Below, piece after piece: positions 56,958 to 63,798 of a DNA stretch of 63,798 nucleotides (positions are counted from its first letter, which is position 1; every line of letters starts with the position of its first letter). The notes beneath the pieces were generated by a model, which was not told the origin of the DNA, made no database searches, and saw only the letters and a list, made by a program, of their open reading frames with translations. This stretch comes from Roseiarcus sp035656495. Lineage in GTDB: Bacteria > Pseudomonadota > Alphaproteobacteria > Rhizobiales > Beijerinckiaceae. The stretch is from the NCBI GenBank assembly GCA_035656495.1, contig DASRSL010000009.1, positions 1 to 63,798 of the forward strand, read 5' to 3'. Made by a program: the position numbers and the translations under genes.

Positions 56958-57998
56958 ATGAGCGAAGCGGTGCTCCTGCACGGGGCGAGAGACGTGCGCG
57001 TGTCGTCGGTCGATCTGCCCGAAGGCGGCCCGCAAAAGACGCTGCTCGACGTCGCCGCTGTGGGGATCTGCGGCAGCGACTTGCACTACTACAAGGACGG
57101 AGGCATCGGCGCAGCCAGAATCCGTGACCCCTTCATTCCGGGGCATGAGTTCGGCGGCTATCTTTGCGAGGGCCTCCCCGAACTCGGCCTGAAGCGCGGC
57201 GCGCTCGTCGCCGTCGATCCGAACCGATCCTGCGGCCGGTGCGAATGGTGCCTCACCGGACATCGCAATCTGTGTCCGAAGGTCGAGTTCATCGGCGCGC
57301 CGCCGTTCGATGGCGCGATGACGAAGCGGATCTGGATTCCGAAATCGCAGATCGTCCCGCTGCCGGAGACCATGGGCCCGCTCGAGGCGGCGATGCTCGA
57401 GCCGCTCGGCGTCGCGATCCATGCGGTCGATCTCGCCAAGCCCCGCCTGCTCGAACGCGTGGCGCTGCTCGGCGCAGGTCCGATCGGCTTGCTGATCCTG
57501 CAGGCGGTGAAAGTCGCGGGCGCGGGCGACGTCCATGTCGTCGAGCCGCTCGAACATCGGCGTGCGGCTGCCCTTGCGCTCGGCGCCGAGACGGCTGTCG
57601 CGAGAGTGGATGATTTTGTCCGCGGCGACGGCGAAAATGGCTGCCCACTGGTGATCGAGGCGACCAACAGCCCGCGCGGCTTCCGCGACGCAGTGCTGGC
57701 CTCGAGGATCGGGGGGCGGGTGATCCTGGTCGGCATTCCCGACGGGGACTCTTACGCCTTGCCCGCTGCGGAAGCGCGCCGCCGCGGGCTCAAGCTCAAG
57801 TTTGTCCGCCGGATGGGCGACGACTATCCGCGCGCCATCCGTCTCGTCTCCTCCGGACGCGTCGATGTGAAGACGGTGGTGACCCATCGAGAAGCCCTGA
57901 AGAAGGCGCCGGAGCTGTTCGATGCGCTGGCGGCGGGCCGCGCCGGCTACCTGAAGGTGTTGCTCTATCCGAATGGAGCGGGCGGAGGACGCCCATGA
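56958..57998 (+). CDS. Zinc-dependent alcohol/polyol dehydrogenase (L-idonate 5-dehydrogenase-like)
   Basis: 346 aa medium-chain dehydrogenase. Catalytic zinc site GICGSDLHYYKDGG and PGHEFGG, structural zinc Cys set CGRCEWCLTGHRNLC, nucleotide-binding LLGAGPIGLLILQ. Best resemblance is to L-idonate 5-dehydrogenase/sorbitol dehydrogenase. ATG 56958 (MSEAVLLHG) with GGAG upstream; a longer in-frame start is Pro/Arg-rich without family match. About 110 bases after the membrane pair, and followed closely by the CLC gene. Confidence 0.88.
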   Translation: MSEAVLLHGARDVRVSSVDLPEGGPQKTLLDVAAVGICGSDLHYYKDGGIGAARIRDPFIPGHEFGGYLCEGLPELGLKRGALVAVDPNRSCGRCEWCLTGHRNLCPKVEFIGAPPFDGAMTKRIWIPKSQIVPLPETMGPLEAAMLEPLGVAIHAVDLAKPRLLERVALLGAGPIGLLILQAVKVAGAGDVHVVEPLEHRRAAALALGAETAVARVDDFVRGDGENGCPLVIEATNSPRGFRDAVLASRIGGRVILVGIPDGDSYALPAAEARRRGLKLKFVRRMGDDYPRAIRLVSSGRVDVKTVVTHREALKKAPELFDALAAGRAGYLKVLLYPNGAGGGRP

Positions 57999-58025
57999 GC
58001 GAATTTCCGATGTTGCGGTGAGTGC

Positions 58026-59459
58026 ATGCGTCAAGCGGTCGCCGCCGGCAAGACAGCGGCAGCGAGCGTCGCCGGGGCGCCGCGGATGGGCCTCGAAGCG
58101 CTTCAGCGCGAGGCGCTGGTTCCGGCGTCGCTCGGCGACCCGAATGCCTTGCGCTTTTGGACCGCCGTCACTCTGACGGGCGTCGCGGCGGGGCTTGGCG
58201 CGGCGGCGCTGACAGCTCTCCTGGAGCAGGTTCAAGGCCTCGCCTGGGGCGTCTCTGAGCCGTCGGCGCTGATCGAGGCAGCGCGGCGCGTAGGCCCGTC
58301 GCGTCACATCCTGCTGCTGCTCTCCGCGGGACTCCTCACAGCCCTCGGGCAGTGGCTGCTGACTCGCCTCGCCTCGGGCAACGGGATCGACATCACCGCC
58401 GCCATCTGGTTCCAGGCGGGACACCTGCCAAAGTTGAGGACGCTCGGCAGCGCGGCGCTGTCGATTGTCATCGTCGGTATCGGCGCTGCGCTCGGACGCG
58501 AGGGCGCGCCGAAGCAGGTCGGCGCCGTGTTCGGTGATCTGGCGTCGGACCTTGGGCGGCTTTCGGACGAGCAGCGGCGACTGCTCGTGGCGATTGGCGC
58601 TGGAGCCGGCATGGCCGCCGTCTACAGCGTGCCGCTCGGCGGCGCGCTTTTTGCGCTTGAGGTGCTGCGGGGAAAGCTGACGTTGAGGCTCGTCCTGCCG
58701 GCGCTTGCGGCGACGATGATCGCGACCAGCGTCGCCACCATCGTCATCCCGAACGCGCCAATCTATGCGACGCCGCCCTACACCGTCGGGTTCGGGGACT
58801 ACGCCTTCGCCGCGCTCGCCGCCCCTGTCGTCGGCCTCTGGTCAGTCGGCTTCGTCCGCCTGATCGCCTGGGCGGATCGGGTTCGCCCCACCGACTGGCG
58901 GCGGCTCGTTGCGCCGCCGCTGGTCTTTCTCGCGGTCGGGGTTGTCTCGATGCCGTTTCCGGAAGTTTTGGGAAACGGGCAGGACGTGGCGCAGGCGATG
59001 TTTCGGCAGCCGCCCGCGTCTCTCGCGCTCCTCATCCTCCTGCCTCTACGGCCTCTCTGCACGGTCGGGTCCGTCGCGAGCGGCGCGCCCGGCGGTCTGT
59101 TCACCCCCTCGCTCGCGGCAGGCGCACTGATGGGCGGCGCCTTAGGCGTCCTTTGGCTCCGGATTGCTCCGGCGGCCGACCCGGGCCTGTGCGCGATCCT
59201 CGGCGCGGGCGCGATGCTGGCGGCGACCACGCAGGGCCCGATCTCCTCGCTGGTTCTGATGATGGAGCTGACCGGGCAGGCGCGCCTGTTCGCGTTGCCG
59301 ATGCTGATCGCCATCGTCGTGGCCACGGCGACCGCGCGAAGCATCGAAACGCGCTCGATCTACGAGGCGCGGCTCACCGACGCTGAGGTGGGCGAGCGAC
59401 TTAGAGCCCGGGAGGTCGGCGCCGCAAGCGCTCTACCCGTTCCGCCGCCGCAAAGCTGA
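58026..59459 (+). CDS. CLC-family chloride channel/antiporter
   Basis: 477 aa, about ten membrane helices. The gating-glutamate motif is GREGAPKQVG and the third anion motif is GAPGGLFTPSLAAG. The first motif, normally GSGIP, reads GNGIDIT, so the central Ser and the Pro are replaced; anion selectivity may differ. No CBS domains follow. ATG at 58026. Confidence 0.87.
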   Translation: MRQAVAAGKTAAASVAGAPRMGLEALQREALVPASLGDPNALRFWTAVTLTGVAAGLGAAALTALLEQVQGLAWGVSEPSALIEAARRVGPSRHILLLLSAGLLTALGQWLLTRLASGNGIDITAAIWFQAGHLPKLRTLGSAALSIVIVGIGAALGREGAPKQVGAVFGDLASDLGRLSDEQRRLLVAIGAGAGMAAVYSVPLGGALFALEVLRGKLTLRLVLPALAATMIATSVATIVIPNAPIYATPPYTVGFGDYAFAALAAPVVGLWSVGFVRLIAWADRVRPTDWRRLVAPPLVFLAVGVVSMPFPEVLGNGQDVAQAMFRQPPASLALLILLPLRPLCTVGSVASGAPGGLFTPSLAAGALMGGALGVLWLRIAPAADPGLCAILGAGAMLAATTQGPISSLVLMMELTGQARLFALPMLIAIVVATATARSIETRSIYEARLTDAEVGERLRAREVGAASALPVPPPQS

Positions 59460-59470
59460 CGCGCCATGCC

Positions 59471-59686
59471 TCACGCTTTCTCCACCCACTCGTCCCCCAT
59501 TTTCTCGTAGACCCTCTTCACCGCCGCCCAGGCGATGCGGAAGGCGGCTTCCTCCTGGCGGGGGTCGTTGGAGTGCGCGGCGTGGGCGTGGTTGAACGCC
59601 TCGCGGAAGATCGTTTGCGCCCGCTCGGGCAGATGCGAGCGGACGGACGGCGGCAGATCGGCGTTGACCTCATAAGGCACGATCAT
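59471..59686 (-). CDS. ChaB family protein
   Basis: 71 aa, matching the ChaB domain (YEVNADLPPSVRSHLPERAQ, AHSNDPRQEEAAFRIAWAAV, KRVYEKMGDEWVEK). In E. coli ChaB is a putative cation transport regulator; ChaA is absent here, so no role can be assigned. Seven bases downstream of the DUF465 gene and probably in one transcript with it. Confidence 0.85.
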   Translation of the reverse strand: MIVPYEVNADLPPSVRSHLPERAQTIFREAFNHAHAAHSNDPRQEEAAFRIAWAAVKRVYEKMGDEWVEKA

Positions 59687-59692
59687 CTCCGT

Positions 59693-59914
59693 TCAGGCGA
59701 TGATGTCGGGCGTCAGCTTGTCCTCGAGCATGACGAGCTTGTCGCGCAGCATGAGCTTGCGCTTCTTCAGCCTCTGCAATTGCAGACGGTCGGCGGCCTG
59801 TCCCGCGTCGCTCAGCGCCTCGATCGCTGCGTCGAGGTCGCGGTGTTCCTCGCGCAGCCTCTCGATCTGGGCGAGGAGGGCGGCGCGTTCCTCCTGCGTG
59901 AGATCTTCATCCAT
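59693..59914 (-). CDS. DUF465 (YdcH-like) protein, copy 1
   Basis: 73 aa helical hairpin protein: RIQ-type heptads (LLAQIERLREEHRDLDAAIE), then LQRLKKRKLMLRDKLVMLED. Typical of the small DUF465 family in alphaproteobacteria, function unknown. A second member lies at 60202. The 59915-60201 gap between them has no gene I can support. Confidence 0.8.
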   Translation of the reverse strand: MDEDLTQEERAALLAQIERLREEHRDLDAAIEALSDAGQAADRLQLQRLKKRKLMLRDKLVMLEDKLTPDIIA

Positions 59915-60201
59915 CTTGTCACCACGCGTTGCGCATGTTGGCGCCCCGGCCGCGCTCGCGAAGACGCATGACTATGAGCGCGCGGATCGACGGACGCAAG
60001 CGCGCCTTGCGCATTCCGAAGCGAGAAGTTGGCGGCCGCCGCCGTTTCCCCTTGCGGGAACGCTCACTAAAATACAAGGAAATCCGAGTTATTGCGCCAG
60101 ACCAAGGAGACAAAATTGAACGGGTCTGCGCCATTTTGCCGCTTGCGCGAGCCGCCCTTTGTGTCACAATTTCGTCGCGATGACCCAGACGGAGCGATTC
60201 C

Positions 60202-60390
60202 ATGTCGATCGACTCGCATCTCAATGAGCTGATGCGCCGACATCAGGCGATTGAGGAGGCGATTCTCGCCGAAGAAAGCCATTTGGCGGCAGACGACATC
60301 AAGGTACACGAGCTCAAGCGGAAAAAGCTGCATTTGAAGGACGAGATCGAGCGGCTGAAGCAACGGGCCGAGACGACCGCCTCGCATTAG
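60202..60390 (+). CDS. DUF465 (YdcH-like) protein, copy 2
   Basis: 62 aa: MSIDSHLNELMRRHQAIEEA, DDIKVHELKRKKLHLKDEIE. Coiled-coil hairpin like the copy at 59693; GGAG upstream of the ATG. The two copies are divergently oriented. Its last four bases overlap the queG end on the opposite strand. Confidence 0.82.
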   Translation: MSIDSHLNELMRRHQAIEEAILAEESHLAADDIKVHELKRKKLHLKDEIERLKQRAETTASH

Positions 60391-61553
60391 AGAAACGTCC
60401 GCGGTCTGAGGGCGGAACGCGAGCGGTCCGGCAAATCAACGAATCCTATCGCCGACGCGGAGCGCCATTCCTCGGCGACCGAGGTGTCGTGTTCGGCTCC
60501 GGCTCGCGCCTGGGCCAAGAGGGCGAATTTCTCCCTCGCAAGCAATTGCGCCAGCGCCCAGACCGCCGCGCCGCGCACGAGCGGCTCTTCGTCTTCGAGC
60601 CGCTCCGCCGCGACCGCGGCGAGCGCCGCCTCATGCGAATTGCCGATCGCGATGAGGACGTTTCGCAGAAACCGCGCCCGTCCGAGGCGCTTGACTGGGC
60701 TCCCGGCAAAACGCGCCCGGAACGCCGCGTCGTCCAGACGCACGAGTTCAGCGAGCGCCGGAGCCTCGAGGTCGTCGCGCGCCGCGAGCTTCGTCTCGAG
60801 TCCCATGCGGGCGAACTTGTTCCACGGGCAGACGGCAAGACAATCGTCGCAACCATAGATGCGGTTGCCGATCGCGCTGCGCAGTTCACGCGGGATCGGC
60901 CCCATATGTTCGATGGTGAGATACGAAATGCAGCGCGTGGCGTCGAGGCGGTAGGGCGCGGGAAACGCGTCGGTCGGACAGACATCGAGGCAGGCGCGGC
61001 AAGTTCCGCAATGATCGGTTTCTGGCGTGTCCTGCGGAAGATCGAGATCGGTCAGGATCGCTCCCAGAAACAGCCACGAGCCCAGTTCCCGTGACACAAG
61101 ATTGGTGTGCTTGCCTTGCCAGCCGACCCCGGCGCGCGCAGCGAGCGGCTTCTCCATCAGCGGCGCGGTGTCGACGAACACCTTGACGTCGACCCGCTGG
61201 GGTCGGGACGACGCGACGAGGTACGACGCCAGCTCCTTGAGCTTGCCCTTGATGATGTCGTGATAATCTTGGCCGCGGGCGTAGACCGAAATGGCGCCGG
61301 CCGTTTTCTGCGCCAGGGTGGACAGGGGATCGACGGCCGGTCCGTAGTTGAGGCCGAGCATGATGAGGCTCTTCGCCCCGGGCATGAGCGTGCGCGGATC
61401 CACCCGCCGCTCGAAGGTTTCCGCCATCCAGCCCATCTCGCCGTGGGCGCCCTGGTCGAGCCAGCCAGCGAGGCGCTCTCGCGCTTGCGGAGCAGGTTCG
61501 GCCGAGGTTGCGCGGCATGCATCGAAGCCGAGCGCATGAGCCTTGTGCTTCAG
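60387..61553 (-). CDS. queG: Epoxyqueuosine reductase
   Basis: About 388 aa. Cobalamin- and Fe-S-dependent enzyme for the last step of queuosine synthesis in tRNA. Signs: GWQGKHTNLVSRELGSWLFL, first cluster CGTCRACLDVCPTDAF, second cluster CDDCLAVCPWNKF, C-terminal HEAT-like repeats (EEPLVRGAAVWAL). The family beginning LKHKAHALGFDACRAT is present, but no ATG, GTG or TTG lies at the right place; CTG at 61553 is the nearest candidate, or translation starts further upstream inside fzlA. The start is therefore uncertain. Directly after fzlA on the same strand. Confidence 0.88.
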   Translation of the reverse strand: MKHKAHALGFDACRATSAEPAPQARERLAGWLDQGAHGEMGWMAETFERRVDPRTLMPGAKSLIMLGLNYGPAVDPLSTLAQKTAGAISVYARGQDYHDIIKGKLKELASYLVASSRPQRVDVKVFVDTAPLMEKPLAARAGVGWQGKHTNLVSRELGSWLFLGAILTDLDLPQDTPETDHCGTCRACLDVCPTDAFPAPYRLDATRCISYLTIEHMGPIPRELRSAIGNRIYGCDDCLAVCPWNKFARMGLETKLAARDDLEAPALAELVRLDDAAFRARFAGSPVKRLGRARFLRNVLIAIGNSHEAALAAVAAERLEDEEPLVRGAAVWALAQLLAREKFALLAQARAGAEHDTSVAEEWRSASAIGFVDLPDRSRSALRPRTFL

Positions 61554-61558
61554 TGCGG

Positions 61559-62251
61559 CTAGAAGTCGAGATCGGTGTAGGTCGGGCTGGGCGCGATCCC
61601 CGGCAGCCGCTCTGCCAGGAGGGGGCGGAATGACGGGCGCGACTTCAGCCTTGCGTACCAGATTCTGGCGGTTTCGCTTTCTTCCCACTGTACGTCGCCC
61701 AGGTAGTCGAGGCAGGATAGATGGGCAGCCGCGGCGAGGTCGGCGTAGGTGAGCCGGTCGCCGGCCAGCCAATTGCGCGCTCTTATCAGGTGGCCGATGT
61801 AGCGCAGATGATAGCGCAGATTTGTGCGAGCCGCTCGCACGGCCTGCATGTCCGGGCCGCCGCCGCCGTGTTCGGCGCCCATGAAACGCTTGTAGACTTT
61901 CTCCCGGACGAGCCAGTGGCTCGCCTCGTTGAAAAACTTGACGTTGAACCAGGCCACGAGTCGGCGCGCCTCCGCCCGCTCGGCCGGCTCGCCGGACAGA
62001 AGCCGGCGGTCGCCAAGGCCGAGACCCCGCGTATCGTCGAAATATTCGGCGATAACGTCGGCGCCCGGCAAGACGGGTCCGGCGTCGATGACCGCCACCG
62101 GCGTCGCGCCTTCCGCCGCGATCAGCAAGAATTCCCGTCGCCGCTCCCAGGCCCGCTCCTCCACCAGCTTCAACTCGATCCCCATTTCGCCGAGCGCGAG
62201 GCGAACGAAGCGCGAGTGCGGACAAAAGGCGTGATGATAAAGCGTGATCAT
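61559..62251 (-). CDS. fzlA: FtsZ-binding GST-like protein FzlA
   Basis: 230 aa with a glutathione S-transferase fold. In Caulobacter FzlA binds FtsZ and is needed for constriction. Family phrases: ITLYHHAFCPHSRFVRLALG, LVEERAWERRREFL, GPDMQAVRAARTNLRYHL, NWLAGDRLTYADLAAAAHL, LDYLGDVQWE, and the conserved end SPTYTDLDF. This full-length conservation, including the C-terminal tail that contacts FtsZ in Caulobacter, favours FzlA over a detoxifying GST. Starts at the conserved MITLYHH. Confidence 0.88.
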   Translation of the reverse strand: MITLYHHAFCPHSRFVRLALGEMGIELKLVEERAWERRREFLLIAAEGATPVAVIDAGPVLPGADVIAEYFDDTRGLGLGDRRLLSGEPAERAEARRLVAWFNVKFFNEASHWLVREKVYKRFMGAEHGGGGPDMQAVRAARTNLRYHLRYIGHLIRARNWLAGDRLTYADLAAAAHLSCLDYLGDVQWEESETARIWYARLKSRPSFRPLLAERLPGIAPSPTYTDLDF

Positions 62252-62322
62252 GACGACGCCGAAACGGAGGTTTCGAGCGCTCCGTCCGGAGCGCCGCTCA
62301 CGCGGTTTTGAATGCGTCGCGG

Positions 62323-62495
62323 CCGGTTAACCCGCGGTAAACGGTTAGGGGGTTTTCGCGGTTATATCCGCTTATGCCCCGTTATGATCTAAGGCACTGA
62401 ATCAGCTTCATTTCCTGGCTTGTAAACATATGCCGGGTTAGCTATCGTTAGGGCCGCTAACGCGCCGCGAAACCGGGCGTTAAACCGGGTGTCGA
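62323..62495. repeat. GTTA/TAAC repeat cluster upstream of the integrase
   Basis: Within about 170 bases there are CCGGTTAACCCG, TAAACGGTTAGG, GCGGTTATA, CCGTTATG, GGGTTAGC, CGTTAGGG, CGCTAACG and GCGTTAAACCGGGT. Such clusters next to a tyrosine recombinase gene can be arm-type binding sites of an attachment region. No tRNA is seen beside it. The rest of 62252-62529 is non-coding. Confidence 0.4.
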
Positions 62496-62529
62496 ATCGG
62501 GCGGAAGAACAAAACGAGGACGAAAAGCG

Positions 62530-63729
62530 ATGGCTCGGACATTGAACAGATTGACCGCGGGCAAGGTGGCGACGGCCCGGGGGCCGGCAGTGCTGCGGGA
62601 TGGCGGCCACCTGGTTCTGAGGATTGACAAGAACCAGAACAAAAGGTGGACATTCGTTTACGCGAACAACGGGCGTGAGCGGGAAATTTCGCTCGGGACC
62701 TATCCCGCGCTATCGCTCGCCGATGCGAGAAAGAAGCGTGACCAAATGAACGCGGCGCTAGCCAACGGCGAGCCGCTGGCGTCACCCCGGCAGAAGGACG
62801 CCTTAACGTTCGGCGCAATCGCGGCGGAGGTTATGAAGCGCCGCTCGTCGGCTTGGCGCGGCGAGGAGAGCGCGCGCCACTGGAAAATATCGATAGAGCA
62901 GCACTGCGCATCGCTCCTTACCCGCCCCATCGCGTCGATCTCGCTGGAGGACGTCCTCGCCGTCCTTCGCCCTCTCCACGACCGCGCCCCGTCCTTCGCC
63001 GACATCACGGGCTCGCGGATCGCGGACGTCTTCACCTACGCGCAGGCGCGCGGGCTCCTGCCTCAAGACAAGGCCAACCCCGCCGACGGTCGGCTCATCA
63101 AGATTCTGCTGCCGGCTGCGCCCAGATCGGTCCACCGCGCCGCGCTGCCTTACGGCGACGTGCCGGCGCTGGTCGCCGAGTTGCACGCGATCCCGCTCTC
63201 CGACGCGCGCGTCGTCGCAGCGCGGGCGCTCGAGTTCGCGGTCCTCACTGCGTTGCGCGTCGGGGAGGTTTGCGGCGCGAATTGGGAGGAGGTTGACGTG
63301 GATCGGCGGCTGCTATCGATCCCGGGGGAGCGGATGAAAGCGGGGGTCCCGCATCAACTGCCGTTAAGTTCGCGCGCCCTCGATATTATCCGCGAACTCG
63401 CCCCACTACGCAGCGACGACGGCATTGTCTTTCCCGGTCCGCGCGGCGGGCGAGCGGTCGACGGCGATCAGCCGCTCCGGCTTCTCCAGAGGCTGCGCCC
63501 CGGCATTACCGTGCACGGGTTCCGGAGTAGCTTTCGCGACTGGGCGGGCGACGCGACGGCATTTCCTCGCGAGGTCGCCGAAGCGGCGCTGGCCCATGTC
63601 GTCGGCGGCGTCGAGGGCGCTTACAGGCGGGCGAGCGCACTAGAAAAGCGGCGCGCGCTAGAGCAGACTCCGATCAAGTTGTATCATAGCCGCAGGTTGC
63701 GAAGTAATTTGTGCATTCGGCAGATTTGA
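62530..63729 (+). pseudogene. P4-type tyrosine integrase with IS-interrupted 3' end
   Basis: 399 codons. N-terminal DUF4102/arm-binding domain (GGHLVLRIDKNQNKRW, LGTYPALSLADARKKRD), core-binding domain and catalytic domain with R243 (LTALRVGEV), K270, H329-R332 (HGFRSSFRDW), H356 (LAHVVGG) and nucleophile Y365 (GAYRRAS). After L377 the sequence no longer fits the family, which usually ends EKRRALMxAWA. The break falls at a TA (63659-63660), where an IS630-family element begins. The last 22 residues are IS sequence. Activity is uncertain. Confidence 0.8.
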
Positions 63730-63798
63730 AGATGGCGGCGCAGGCTTCGAGCGCCCTCATCAGGCCGGCGACGGTTCGCTCGGCGATCTTGCGCAGAT
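63661..63798 (-). mobile_element. IS630-family element, one end, running off the window
   Basis: The minus strand encodes the C-terminus of an IS630-type transposase (LRKIAERTVAGLMRALEACA, then SAECTNYFATCGYDTT and a stop at 63674-63676). The stop lies 13 bases inside the presumed element end, next to the TA at 63659-63660. TA is the target of this family. The remainder lies beyond base 63798. Confidence 0.75.

Noticed and set aside
62252..62529. tRNA gene as integrase attachment site
   Set aside because: No cloverleaf, no T-loop GGTTCGA context and no CCA-adjacent stem found near the integrase.

Overview
This window is GC-rich chromosomal DNA from an alphaproteobacterium, most likely Hyphomicrobiales (Rhizobiales; a Methylocystaceae/Beijerinckiaceae-type genome would fit). 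The evidence is gene content: a split F-type atpHAGDC operon, an FzlA-type glutathione-S-transferase fold protein, a urea ABC transporter urtABCDE, a Kdp system with a tiny ORF ahead of kdpF, ACC deaminase, DUF465 proteins and intergenic REP-like palindromes. The species call is inference. No rRNA, tRNA or CRISPR array was recognised.

Layout. 0-6 kb: a small secreted protein, then atpHAGDC. 6-24 kb: housekeeping metabolism (M20 peptidase, a FolP-FolK fusion, a class IV aminotransferase, a ModE-like regulator, cytochrome c, trpF-trpB, rarA, glyoxalase I, a GT8 glycosyltransferase, a fused LplT-Aas lysophospholipid repair protein, folC, ubiA, glk). A phage terminase remnant and a terminase-small-subunit-like HTH gene lie between aas and folC. 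24.5-30.4 kb: accessory block with a Rieske-cytochrome P450 fusion, two paralogous LuxR-type regulators of lower GC facing each other around a small ORF, a persulfide-sensor-like ArsR regulator and an EpsD-like peptidyl-prolyl isomerase. 30.8-38.9 kb: kdpFABC-kdpDE. 39.1-44.9 kb: urtABCDE. 45-48.2 kb: small-gene area with an orphan Phd antitoxin followed by a VapC stub, YbhB, DUF3175, an intact VapBC pair, a urtE-like scar and ACC deaminase. 48.4-55.7 kb: EcsC protein, uppP, dsbA-like, dnaB, a flavin oxidoreductase, a PHA-synthase-like hydrolase and two copies of a dispersed ~170-bp repeat. 55.9-57 kb: two tandem membrane proteins resembling Pycsar TM effectors. 57-62.3 kb: alcohol dehydrogenase, CLC channel, ChaB, DUF465 proteins, queG, fzlA. 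62.5 kb to the end: a P4-type integrase whose 3' end is cut by an IS630-family element running off the window.

How parts work together. kdpFABC makes the K+-importing ATPase and kdpDE its sensor and regulator. urtABCDE encodes a complete urea importer; no urease is in the window. The LuxR pair keeps all acyl-homoserine-lactone pocket residues but no luxI is present, so they look like LuxR solos; their closeness to the Rieske-P450 fusion makes that fusion a candidate target.

The best leads for something new are the Rieske-P450 fusion with its palindromic upstream site and LuxR neighbours, and the tandem Pycsar-TM-like pair without a cyclase. There is also a clear record of small-scale rearrangement: duplicated 3' ends of kdpC and urtE, a toxin stub, two vestigial transposase 5' ends, a terminase scar, an interrupted integrase, and the usual trpFBA-accD-folC order broken.
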